Shown: positions 33,599-41,389 of the stretch, piece after piece
How the letters are laid out: each line of letters opens with the position of its first letter
How positions within the stretch are numbered: the stretch's first letter is position 1
Assembly (NCBI RefSeq): GCF_900111125.1
Contig: NZ_FOGE01000029.1
Location: 1-51,814 of the forward strand
Direction of reading: 5' to 3'
From: Sphingobium sp. YR768
Lineage (GTDB): Bacteria > Pseudomonadota > Alphaproteobacteria > Sphingomonadales > Sphingomonadaceae
DNA length: 51,814 nt
Notes under the pieces: model-generated
What the model was told of the DNA's origin: nothing
Databases searched by the model: none
Seen by the model: only the letters and a program-made list of their open reading frames with translations
Position numbers and translations under genes: made by a program

Positions 33599-33632
33599 TT
33601 GCAGCCTCTAACCTAATATCGTATACGATATT
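33599..33632 (+). promoter_or_regulatory. Hydroxyproline operon promoter with shared operator, site E (perfect)
   Basis: AATATCGTATACGATATT (33615-33632) is a perfect 18-bp palindrome and defines the consensus. TTGCAG (33599-33604) and TATACG (33622-33627), 17 bases apart, form a likely promoter whose -10 lies inside the palindrome. A second inverted repeat, CTGCAA (33585-33590) with TTGCAG, overlaps the -35. Confidence 0.75.
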
Positions 33633-33663
33633 TATATCAGCAGAAAAGGCAGGAAGAACGAAT

Positions 33664-34578
33664 ATGGCAATTGGTTGGAAGGGCGTGTTCCCGGCGGTGA
33701 CGACGCAGCTGCGCGAAGATCTTTCGATCGACCTCGCCGACACGCAGCGCGTCGTTGACGATCTGGTCAAGGACGGCGTCACCGGCGTCATTGCCCTGGG
33801 GACTGTGGGCGAGAACAATTCGCTGGACTATGACGAGAAGGTGTCGGTTCTCTCCGCGATCGTCGAAGTCGTGGACGGCCGCGTGCCGGTGATCACCGGC
33901 GTTTCGGAGTTCGATACGCGCCGTGCCGTGCGCTATGCGCAGGCTGCTGAAAAGGCCGGTGCCGATGGCCTGATGTTGTTGCCGCCGATGGTCTATGTGA
34001 CCAAGGCCCATGAACTGGTGAACCATTTCAAGGGCGTGGCTGACAACACCGGCCTGCCGATCATGCTCTACAACAACCCGCCGGCCTATCGCACCGTCAT
34101 CGACCAGGAGGTTCTGACCGCCCTGATCGACGTCAAGAATATCGTTGCGGTCAAGGAATCTGCGCCCGACACCCGTCGCTTCACCGATTTCCGCAACGCC
34201 TTTGGCGATCGCTATACGCTGTTCGCCGGTCTGGACGATGTCGCGCTGGAAGGCCTGTATCTGGGCGCGCAGGGCTGGGTATCCGGCCTGACCAACGCTT
34301 TCCCCAAGGAATCGGTGGAACTGGTGCGCGCGTTCGAGCGGGGCGACCATGCCAAGGCGATGGAAATCTATCGTTGGTTCATGCCGCTGCTGCATCTGGA
34401 TGCCGAACATGATCTGGTCCAGTCGATCAAGCTGGCCGAGCAGGTGATGGGCCGGGGGTCCGAGCGCGTGCTGCCGCCGCGCTATGTGTTGCAGGGCGAA
34501 CGCCGCGCCGAAGTGATCGCGATGGTCGAAAAGGCCGCTGCGACCCGGCCGGACCTGTCGATCGCGGCTGCGGCCTGA
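33664..34578 (+). CDS. lhpC: DapA-family lyase, probable 1-pyrroline-4-hydroxy-2-carboxylate deaminase
   Basis: A 304-residue TIM-barrel aldolase-type protein of the dihydrodipicolinate synthase family. The Schiff-base lysine is K164 in VAVKESAPDT and the conserved tyrosine is Y136 in IMLYNNPPAY. In hydroxyproline breakdown this family converts 1-pyrroline-4-hydroxy-2-carboxylate to alpha-ketoglutaric semialdehyde and ammonia. It starts an operon with the epimerase 12 bases downstream, which strongly supports that role. A close alternative is 2-keto-3-deoxy-L-arabinonate dehydratase, which makes the same product from L-arabinose. True dihydrodipicolinate synthase is unlikely in this setting. 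Site E covers its promoter. Confidence 0.82.
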   Translation: MAIGWKGVFPAVTTQLREDLSIDLADTQRVVDDLVKDGVTGVIALGTVGENNSLDYDEKVSVLSAIVEVVDGRVPVITGVSEFDTRRAVRYAQAAEKAGADGLMLLPPMVYVTKAHELVNHFKGVADNTGLPIMLYNNPPAYRTVIDQEVLTALIDVKNIVAVKESAPDTRRFTDFRNAFGDRYTLFAGLDDVALEGLYLGAQGWVSGLTNAFPKESVELVRAFERGDHAKAMEIYRWFMPLLHLDAEHDLVQSIKLAEQVMGRGSERVLPPRYVLQGERRAEVIAMVEKAAATRPDLSIAAAA

Positions 34579-34590
34579 TACAGGGCGGCG

Positions 34591-35589
34591 ATGCGTCACA
34601 CTTTCTTCTGCATCGATGGCCATACGGCCGGAAACCCCGTCCGCCTGGTTGCGGGCGGGGCGCCGCTGCTCAAGGGCGCGTCCATGTCGGAACGGCGGCA
34701 GGATTTCCTGAACCGTTTCGACTGGATTCGCACCGGCCTGTGCTTCGAACCGCGCGGGCATGACATGATGTCGGGCGGCTTCCTGTATCCGCCCTGCGAT
34801 CCGCAGAATGACGTCGGCATCCTGTTCATCGAGACGAGTGGCTGTCTGCCCATGTGCGGGCATGGCACGATCGGCATGGTGACGTTCGGGCTGGAGCATG
34901 GGCTGATCCAGCCGGCGACGCCGGGGCGGCTGAAGGTCGAGGTGCCGGCCGGCGTCATCGACATCGCCTATGAGACGGAGGGGCAGAAGGTGACGGCGGT
35001 GCGCATCACCAATGTCCCGGCCTATGTCGCGGCGAAGGGGATCGCGGTCGATGTCGAAGGCATCGGGCCGCTGTCGGTCGACGTGTCCTATGGCGGCAAC
35101 TATTATGCGATCGTGGAGCCGCAGGGGGCCTATACGGGGCTGGACGATCTGGGCGCGGCGCAACTGATTGAACTGAGCGGCCGCATTCGCGAGGCGGTGC
35201 GCGCGAAATATGAGCCGGTGCATCCGCTCGATCCCACGATCCGGGGGGTGAGCCATATCCTGTGGGCCGACAAGCCCAAGGGCGAGGACGCCGATGGCCG
35301 CAACGCCGTCTTCTACGGCGACAAGGCGATCGACCGCAGCCCCTGCGGCACCGGCACGTCGGCGCGGCTGGCGCATCTGGCGGCGTCGGGGCGGCTGAAG
35401 GTCGGCGAGCGCTTCGTGCATCAGAGCTATATTTGCAGCCGCTTCATCGGGCGGGTGGAAGAAGCGGTGATGCTGGGCGATCAGCCTGCGATCATCCCGT
35501 CGATCGAGGGATCGGCGGTCGCGACCGGCTTCAACACCATCTGGATCGATCGCGCCGATCCTTTCTGGGCGGGCTTCCAGGTTAGCTGA
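34591..35589 (+). CDS. lhpA: Hydroxyproline 2-epimerase (proline racemase family)
   Basis: A 332-residue proline racemase-fold enzyme. Both catalytic cysteines are present, C89 in PMCGHGTIG and C252 in SPCGTGTSARL, which argues for a two-base epimerase and against the dehydratase subgroup in which one Cys is replaced by Thr. It should interconvert trans-4-hydroxy-L-proline and cis-4-hydroxy-D-proline, the entry step of the D-pathway. The FAD dehydrogenase at 4153 would act next and the DapA-like protein last. The semialdehyde dehydrogenase completing the path is not in this window. The hutC gene follows closely and may be read from the same transcript. Confidence 0.88.
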   Translation: MRHTFFCIDGHTAGNPVRLVAGGAPLLKGASMSERRQDFLNRFDWIRTGLCFEPRGHDMMSGGFLYPPCDPQNDVGILFIETSGCLPMCGHGTIGMVTFGLEHGLIQPATPGRLKVEVPAGVIDIAYETEGQKVTAVRITNVPAYVAAKGIAVDVEGIGPLSVDVSYGGNYYAIVEPQGAYTGLDDLGAAQLIELSGRIREAVRAKYEPVHPLDPTIRGVSHILWADKPKGEDADGRNAVFYGDKAIDRSPCGTGTSARLAHLAASGRLKVGERFVHQSYICSRFIGRVEEAVMLGDQPAIIPSIEGSAVATGFNTIWIDRADPFWAGFQVS

Positions 35590-35626
35590 CCCCATAATTA
35601 TGACGACAGGGGGCGGGCGGCTTCTT

Positions 35627-36439
35627 ATGTCTTTCGCATATTTAGACGAAAGGCCTGATTTGGTTTCGCTGCCCGCCCCTGTTGCTCCCGATTCGATCAA
35701 AGCCGATGACGCCGTCGCTGCGCCAGAACTCGATGGCAAGGGGCCGCTTTGGCTCCAGATCCGGCGGGCGCTGGCCAATGCGATCCTGAGCGGAGGCTGG
35801 CCGGCGGGGACGCGGGTGCCGTCCGAACTGGTCCTGACCGCTCATTATGCGACATCGCGGATGACCGTGCACAAGGCGATCCAGAGCCTGGCGACCGAGG
35901 GGCTGGTGCAGCGCCGCACGCGGCTGGGGACGCTGGTGACGGAGCGGGCGCGCGAGCGGCCGGTGATCGAAATATGGGACCCGGCCGATGCGGTTCGACG
36001 CGGTGGCGGCCGCTATGGCTATCGCCTGATCGAGCGCGAAACCTATCAGGGTGAAGACGGCGGGGCCTATCGCGCTGGAGCGGGCGACGTGCCGATCCTG
36101 CGGATAGTGTGCCTGCATCTGTTCAACGACCGGCCGTTCCAGTTGGAGGAGCGCTTCGTCAATCTGCGCGCGGCGGCGGGGCTGGAGCGGCAACCGCTGG
36201 ACGAGGTTAGTCCGGGGCAATGGCTGCTGGCGCATGTCGCGCTGACCGATGTGCGCCACCGCATATCGGCGCGGGGCGCCGACGCGCGGATCGCGGCGCA
36301 TCTGGACGTGCCGGTCGGGGAAGCCTGCCTGGTGGTGGAGCGGCGCACCTGGAACGAGGCGACGCAGGTGACGCTGGGGCGCTTCTGGTATCCGGGCGAA
36401 GATCATGAACTGGAGGGTGCGTTTCGGCCGGCCTGGTAG
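35627..36439 (+). CDS. hutC: GntR-family histidine utilization repressor HutC
   Basis: About 270 residues: a winged helix (GPLWLQIRRALANAILSGGW, then SELVLTAHYATSRMTVHKAI) and a C-terminal UTRA/chorismate-lyase-like ligand domain containing RPFQLEERFVNL and ACLVVERRTWN. HutC binds urocanate and releases hut promoters. An N-terminal extension of about 35 residues before the HTH is longer than usual. The start is unsure: ATG 35627 is preferred because a purine-rich stretch precedes it, while ATG 35600 lies only 11 bases after the epimerase stop. It faces hutF tail to tail. Its likely operator is the palindrome at 37832-37847. Confidence 0.87.
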   Translation: MSFAYLDERPDLVSLPAPVAPDSIKADDAVAAPELDGKGPLWLQIRRALANAILSGGWPAGTRVPSELVLTAHYATSRMTVHKAIQSLATEGLVQRRTRLGTLVTERARERPVIEIWDPADAVRRGGGRYGYRLIERETYQGEDGGAYRAGAGDVPILRIVCLHLFNDRPFQLEERFVNLRAAAGLERQPLDEVSPGQWLLAHVALTDVRHRISARGADARIAAHLDVPVGEACLVVERRTWNEATQVTLGRFWYPGEDHELEGAFRPAW

Positions 36440-36442
36440 GGG

Positions 36443-37789
36443 CTATCGATCCCTGATTCGGCGCAGCGTTGTGGCGAAGCGGGCGGCGATCGCGTCGCGG
36501 GCGATGTGGCGGCCATCGCGTACCCATAAGCGGCCATGGCGCCAGACGGTATCGATCGCGTCACGGCCGCGCGCGAAGATCCAGCGGTCGAGCAGGGCGT
36601 CGCCAACCGCGCCGCTCTCATCGGGGCGGAGGGCGACGATGTCTGCCGGGGCGCCGACGACCAGCGCGGACTGTGTGCCGACACATTGCGCGCCGCCGCT
36701 GAGCGCCGCGCGATAGAGGCGTCCGCCGGTCGATCCGCCGGGCTGCGCGGCGACATTGCGCTGTTGTCGCGTCAGGCGCTGGCCATATTCGAGCAGGCGC
36801 AGTTCCTCGCTGGCGTCGATGCGGACGTTGGAGTCCGATCCGATCGCGATGGTGCCGTCCTGGGCCAGCCAGTCCGGCAGGGCAAACAGGCCGTCGCCCA
36901 GATTGGCTTCGGTAATCGGGCACAGGCCGGCCACGGCACTGGTCCGGGCGGCGCGGGCGATTTCCTGCGCGTCCATATGCGTGGCGTGGACGAGGCACCA
37001 GCGTTGGTCGACCGGCATATGGTCGAGTAGCCAGGCGACCGGGCGCGCGCCGCTCCACGCGATGCAGGCCTCCACTTCGGCCTGTTGTTCGGCGATGTGG
37101 ATATGGACCGGGCCGTCGGGCTGGAGGGGCAGGATCGCGCGCAATTCGTCCGGCGTGACGGCGCGTAGTGAATGGGGGGCGATGCCGATCCGGGCACCGT
37201 CGAGGGGGGCAATCGCGGCGCGGCTGTCGGTCAGCAGGCGCGCATAGCTGTCGATCGAATTGATGAAGCGGCGTTGCCGGTCCGATGGCGTCGCGCCGCC
37301 AAAGCCGGAATGGGCATAGAAGACGGGCAGCAGGGTGAGGCCGATGCCGCTGTCATCGGCGGCCTGCGCTATCGAGGCGGCCATGGCGGCGGGATCGGCA
37401 TAGGCTGCGCCGTCCGGCTGATGGTGGAGATAATGAAATTCGGCGACGCTGGTGAAGCCGCTTTCCAGCATCTCCATCTGGGCCATGGCGGCGATGGCGC
37501 GGACGTCGTCGGGCGTCAGCGTGGCGACCATCGCATACATGGTTTCGCGCCATGTCCAGAAACTGTCGGTGGTGGAGCCAGCGCATTCGGCCAGGCCCGC
37601 CATGGCGCGCTGGAAGGCGTGGCTATGGGCGTTGGGGAGGCCCGGCAGGCCGATCGCGTGGCGCTGGTCGTCGGTCGTAACTGCGCTGTCCGGTTCGACA
37701 CCCACAATGAGTCCGTCCTGCAAGGTGATGCGGACATGGCGCGCCCAGCCAGTGGGCAGCAGGACCTGTTCGAACCAGATGGATGTCAT
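36443..37789 (-). CDS. hutF: Formimidoylglutamate deiminase HutF
   Basis: A 448-residue amidohydrolase-fold enzyme that converts N-formimino-L-glutamate to N-formyl-L-glutamate and ammonia. Metal motif HSH lies in GLPNAHSHAFQRAMAGLAE (residues 50-68); further family segments are FHYLHHQPDG, VHIHIAEQQAEVEAC and TIAIGSDSNVRIDASEELR. The start ATG 37789 has AGGAG six bases upstream. It is transcribed away from hutI; the 68-base gap contains the HutC-type palindrome, so both arms are probably controlled together. The presence of HutF with HutG defines the five-step histidine route that releases formate rather than formamide. Confidence 0.93.
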   Translation of the reverse strand: MTSIWFEQVLLPTGWARHVRITLQDGLIVGVEPDSAVTTDDQRHAIGLPGLPNAHSHAFQRAMAGLAECAGSTTDSFWTWRETMYAMVATLTPDDVRAIAAMAQMEMLESGFTSVAEFHYLHHQPDGAAYADPAAMAASIAQAADDSGIGLTLLPVFYAHSGFGGATPSDRQRRFINSIDSYARLLTDSRAAIAPLDGARIGIAPHSLRAVTPDELRAILPLQPDGPVHIHIAEQQAEVEACIAWSGARPVAWLLDHMPVDQRWCLVHATHMDAQEIARAARTSAVAGLCPITEANLGDGLFALPDWLAQDGTIAIGSDSNVRIDASEELRLLEYGQRLTRQQRNVAAQPGGSTGGRLYRAALSGGAQCVGTQSALVVGAPADIVALRPDESGAVGDALLDRWIFARGRDAIDTVWRHGRLWVRDGRHIARDAIAARFATTLRRIRDR

Positions 37790-37831
37790 GCGCAGCTCCT
37801 AATTTCCGCTGGACAATAATCGCTCGGGCTG

Positions 37832-37847
37832 TTTTGTATATACAAAA
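37832..37847. promoter_or_regulatory. HutC-type operator in the hutF-hutI gap
   Basis: TTTTGTATATACAAAA is a perfect 16-bp palindrome with the TGTATATACA core known from HutC sites in other Proteobacteria. It lies 10 bases before hutI and 42 bases before hutF, well placed to repress both. It differs from the CGTATACG core of the other shared operator. Confidence 0.85.
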
Positions 37848-37857
37848 TGAGGGCGAG

Positions 37858-39054
37858 ATGATCTGCGACAGAATCTGGCGAAACGCCACGCTCATGACAA
37901 TGGCGGATGGTTTGGGGTTGGTGCCCCGAGGCATGGTCGCTGCGCGCGACGGGCGGATCGTCTATGCGGGGGCTGAAGCGGACGCGCCGGCCTTTGAATC
38001 GGACGAGATCGTCGATTGCGAGGGGCGGTTCATTTCGCCCGGCCTGATCGATTGCCACACCCATATCGTCCATGCCGGCGACCGGGCGAACGAGTTCGCG
38101 ATGCGGTTGCGCGGCGCGACTTATGAGGAGATCGCGCGGGCGGGCGGCGGCATCGTGTCGACGATGAAGGCGACGCGCGCGGCTTCCGAAACGGCACTGC
38201 TGGCCTCGGCGCAGCGCCGGGTGGCGGCGCTGGTGGCCGAGGGCGTCACCACGATCGAGGTCAAGTCGGGCTATGGCCTGACGCTGGACGACGAGATGAA
38301 GATGTTGCGCGTGGCGCGCGCGCTTGGCCCGGCGGCGGATGTCACCGTGCGGACCACGTTGTTGGCCGCGCATGCGGTGCCGCCCGAATATGCAGGGCGG
38401 TCCGACGCCTATGTCGATCTGGTGTGCGGGGCGATGATCCCGGCGGCGGCGCAGGCGGGGCTGGCAGACGCGGTCGATGCCTTTTGTGAGGGGATCGCCT
38501 TTTCCCCGGAACAGGTGGAGCGGGTCTTTGCAGCGGCGCGGGCGCATGACCTGCCGGTGAAGCTGCATGCCGAACAATTGTCGGCCCTGTCCGGATCGGC
38601 GCTGGCGGCGCGGCATGGCGCTTTGTCTGCCGACCATCTGGAACATGCGACGCGCGCGGATATCGCCGCCATGGCGCAGGCGGGCACGGTCGCGACACTA
38701 CTGCCCGGCGCTTACTATTTCATGCGCGAGACGCATCGCCCGCCGGTCGAGTGGCTGCGCGAGGTGGGTGTTCCGATCGCGATCGCGACCGATTGCAACC
38801 CCGGCACCTCGCCGCTGACCTCCATCCTGCTGGCCGCCAATATGGGCGCGACCCTGTTCGGCCTGACGGTGGAGGAATGTCTGCGCGGCGTGACCGTCCA
38901 TGCCGCGCGGGCGATCGGCCTGTCGGGCGAGGTTGGCATGTTGGCGGCAGGCCATGCCTGCGATCTGGCGATCTGGGACATAGGCGATCCGGCCGAGCTG
39001 GTCTGTCGCATCGGATTCAACCCCCTGTACAAGAGAGTGAGACACGGACGATGA
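37858..39054 (+). CDS. hutI: Imidazolonepropionase HutI
   Basis: A 398-residue amidohydrolase opening the imidazolone ring of 4-imidazolone-5-propanoate to give N-formimino-L-glutamate. Metal ligands are visible in LIDCHTHIVHAG, VKLHAEQLSALSG and ATDCNPGTSPLTS. RANEFAMRLRGATYEEIARA and TTIEVKSGYGLTLDDEMKML are further family hallmarks. The start is ATG 37858 (ICDRIWRNATLM follows), with GAGGG upstream; earlier codons in frame run through the operator and are rejected. The stop overlaps the hutH start by ATGA. First gene of the hutI-H-G-U-D operon. Confidence 0.93.
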   Translation: MICDRIWRNATLMTMADGLGLVPRGMVAARDGRIVYAGAEADAPAFESDEIVDCEGRFISPGLIDCHTHIVHAGDRANEFAMRLRGATYEEIARAGGGIVSTMKATRAASETALLASAQRRVAALVAEGVTTIEVKSGYGLTLDDEMKMLRVARALGPAADVTVRTTLLAAHAVPPEYAGRSDAYVDLVCGAMIPAAAQAGLADAVDAFCEGIAFSPEQVERVFAAARAHDLPVKLHAEQLSALSGSALAARHGALSADHLEHATRADIAAMAQAGTVATLLPGAYYFMRETHRPPVEWLREVGVPIAIATDCNPGTSPLTSILLAANMGATLFGLTVEECLRGVTVHAARAIGLSGEVGMLAAGHACDLAIWDIGDPAELVCRIGFNPLYKRVRHGR

Positions 39055-40571
39055 TGCTGACGCCGGGCGCGGTGACGCTGGATCAGTGGAAGCATGTCTA
39101 TGCCGGTGGGAGCGTGATGCTCGATCCGGCCTGCTTGCCCGCCGTGGCGGAGAGCGCGGCCGCCGTGCGCCGGATATTGGCGAAGGGCGCGCCGGTCTAT
39201 GGCATCAATACCGGCTTCGGCAAGCTGGCGAGCGTGCGGATCGAGGCGGAGGATCTGGCGACGCTCCAGCGCAATATCGTGCTGAGCCATGCCGCAGGGA
39301 TCGGCCCGGCGACGCCGGTTGCGGTTACGCGGTTGATGATGGCGCTGAAGCTCACCAGTCTGGCGCGGGGCGCATCGGGCGTCGCGCCGGAAACGGTGCA
39401 GATGCTGGAGGCGATGTTGCAACGGGGGCTGACCCCGGTCGTGCCCGCGCAGGGATCGGTCGGCGCAAGCGGCGATCTGGCGCCGCTGGCGCATATGACC
39501 GCTGCGATGATCGGCGAAGGGCGGATCGTATGCGATGGCGTGGAGATGCCTGCCGCGCAGGCGCTGGAGCAGGCGGGGCTGACGCCGTTGCAGCTTGGCC
39601 CCAAGGAAGGGCTGGCGCTGCTCAACGGCACGCAATTTTCGACGGCCTTTGCGCTGGCTGGCCTGATCGAGGCGGAACGACTCTATCGATCGGCGCTGCT
39701 GACCGGCGTGTTGTCGACCGAGGCGGCGAAGGGCACCGACGCGCCGTTCGACCCGCGCATCCATGCGCTGCGCGGCCATCGCGGACAGATGGAGACGGCG
39801 AACGCGCTGCGGATGCTGATGCAAGGATCGGCCATTCGCGCGTCGCATCGCGAGGATGATCTGCGCGTACAGGATCCCTATTGTCTGCGCTGCCAGCCGC
39901 AGGTGATGGGCGCGGTGCTGGACCTGTTGCGGCAGGCGGGGACGACGCTGCTGACCGAGGCGAATGGCGTGTCGGACAATCCGCTGATCTTCCCCGAAAG
40001 CGATGAGGCGCTGTCGGGCGGGAATTTCCATGCCGAGCCGGTCGCTTTCGCGGCCGACATGATCGCCATCGCGCTGTGCGAGATCGGGTCGATTGCGGAG
40101 CGGCGCATCGCCATGCTGGTCGATCCCACGCTGTCGGGCCTGCCTGCTTTCCTGACGCCCAATCCGGGCCTCAATTCCGGCTTCATGATTCCGCAGGTGA
40201 CGGCGGCGGCGCTGGTGAGCGAGAATAAGCAGCGCGCTTACCCCGCCAGCGTGGATTCGATCCCGACATCGGCCAATCAGGAAGATCATGTGTCGATGGC
40301 GGCGCATGGCGCGCGGCGGCTGACGGCGATGGCGGCCAATGTCGACGCGGTGCTGGGGATCGAACTGCTGATGGCGGCGCAGGGGTGCGATTTCCACGCG
40401 CCGCTGGCGTCCAGCGCGGTGCTGGAGCGGCTGCGCGCGATGCTGCGCGGGGTCGTGCCCTTCCTTGAGGACGATCGCCATATGGCGCCCGATCTGGTCG
40501 CGGCGAGGGAGCTGATCGCCGGTGGCGCGGTGGCTGCGGTGGTCGACGGATTGCCGGGCGTGGTCGCATGA
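39051..40571 (+). CDS. hutH: Histidine ammonia-lyase HutH
   Basis: A 506-residue aromatic amino acid lyase that deaminates histidine to urocanate. The self-forming MIO cofactor triad Ala-Ser-Gly is at 139-141 in GSVGASGDLAPLAHM; YGINTGFGKLA lies near 50-60 and QDPYCLRCQPQVMGA, NFHAEPVAFAAD and DSIPTSANQEDHVSMAAHGA are also as expected for HutH. The start ATG 39051 overlaps the hutI stop; the next codon is also ATG (39054). The frame is open far upstream but this is inside hutI. Length and motifs are normal. Confidence 0.95.
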   Translation: MMLTPGAVTLDQWKHVYAGGSVMLDPACLPAVAESAAAVRRILAKGAPVYGINTGFGKLASVRIEAEDLATLQRNIVLSHAAGIGPATPVAVTRLMMALKLTSLARGASGVAPETVQMLEAMLQRGLTPVVPAQGSVGASGDLAPLAHMTAAMIGEGRIVCDGVEMPAAQALEQAGLTPLQLGPKEGLALLNGTQFSTAFALAGLIEAERLYRSALLTGVLSTEAAKGTDAPFDPRIHALRGHRGQMETANALRMLMQGSAIRASHREDDLRVQDPYCLRCQPQVMGAVLDLLRQAGTTLLTEANGVSDNPLIFPESDEALSGGNFHAEPVAFAADMIAIALCEIGSIAERRIAMLVDPTLSGLPAFLTPNPGLNSGFMIPQVTAAALVSENKQRAYPASVDSIPTSANQEDHVSMAAHGARRLTAMAANVDAVLGIELLMAAQGCDFHAPLASSAVLERLRAMLRGVVPFLEDDRHMAPDLVAARELIAGGAVAAVVDGLPGVVA

Positions 40572-41389
40572 GCGCGACCGACTGGTTGCGGGTCGAACGG
40601 CGGGACAGCCCGCTGATCCTGGCGATGCCGCATGTCGGCAAGCTGCTGCCCATGCCGCAGTCGGACGGGTTTCTGTCGGACTGGCAGGCGCGGCGCGATG
40701 CGGACTGGCATATCGACCGGCTGTATGACGGGCTGGCGGAGGCGACGATCGTCGCGACCGGCGTGTCGCGCAGCCTGATCGACGTCAATCGCGATCCGTC
40801 GGGCGCGTCGCTTTATCCGGGGCAGGCGACGACGGAGCTGTGCCCGACCACCGATTTCGACGGGGCGCCGCTCTATCATGCCGACGCCCCCCCCGATGCG
40901 GCGGCCATCGCGGATCGGCGCGAGCGCTGGTTCACGCCCTATCATGCGGCCCTCCAGAGCGAGATTGAGCGGCTGCGGAATATGTATGATCAGGTGGTTA
41001 TCTATGATTGCCACGCCATCCGCAGCCGCATTCCGCGCCTGTTCGACGGGCTGTTGCCGGAACTGAATATCGGCACCAATGGCGGCGCGACATGCGCGCC
41101 CGAATTGCGCGAAGCGATCGTGGCGGCGGCGGCACGGTCCGGGCGGTCCCATGTGCTGGATGGCCGTTTTCGCGGTGGCTGGACGACGCGCCATTATGGA
41201 CGGCCGCAGGGCGGCGTCCATGCGATCCAGATGGAAATCGCGATGCGCGCCTATCTGGATGAACCCGATGGCGATGTGACGGAGGCCGACTGGCCGCCCG
41301 CCTATGACCCCGATCGTGCCGCAGCGCTGCGCGGCGATCTGACCCACATTTTAGCCGCAGCGCTTGCTTTCGCGAAAGGACAGGCATGA
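40568..41389 (+). CDS. hutG: N-formylglutamate amidohydrolase HutG
   Basis: A 273-residue enzyme hydrolysing N-formyl-L-glutamate to glutamate and formate. Family segments are ILAMPHVGKLLP, DADWHIDRLYDGLAEATI, SRSLIDVNRDPSG, YDCHAIRSRIPRLFDG and LDGRFRGGWTTRHYG, giving the His/Asp set expected for the zinc site. It overlaps hutH and hutU by four bases each. With HutF it completes the deiminase route, so ammonia is released twice and formate once. Confidence 0.93.
   Translation: MSATDWLRVERRDSPLILAMPHVGKLLPMPQSDGFLSDWQARRDADWHIDRLYDGLAEATIVATGVSRSLIDVNRDPSGASLYPGQATTELCPTTDFDGAPLYHADAPPDAAAIADRRERWFTPYHAALQSEIERLRNMYDQVVIYDCHAIRSRIPRLFDGLLPELNIGTNGGATCAPELREAIVAAAARSGRSHVLDGRFRGGWTTRHYGRPQGGVHAIQMEIAMRAYLDEPDGDVTEADWPPAYDPDRAAALRGDLTHILAAALAFAKGQA

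Noticed and set aside
33664..34578. Calling the DapA-family protein dihydrodipicolinate synthase (lysine synthesis)
   Set aside because: It is adjacent to a hydroxyproline epimerase and shares an operator with catabolic genes.
34591..35589. Reading the proline racemase homologue as a trans-3-hydroxy-L-proline dehydratase
   Set aside because: Both catalytic cysteines (C89, C252) are present, whereas the dehydratase group has Thr at one position.
33637..35778. A 713-codon open frame on the minus strand opposite lhpC, lhpA and the hutC start
   Set aside because: It mirrors well-supported plus-strand genes; long antisense frames arise from high GC at third positions, and the product shows no recognisable domain.
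37832..37847. Counting the hutF-hutI palindrome as a sixth copy of the shared operator
   Set aside because: The core is TGTATATACA, not CGTATACG, and it fits HutC sites in a hut gap.
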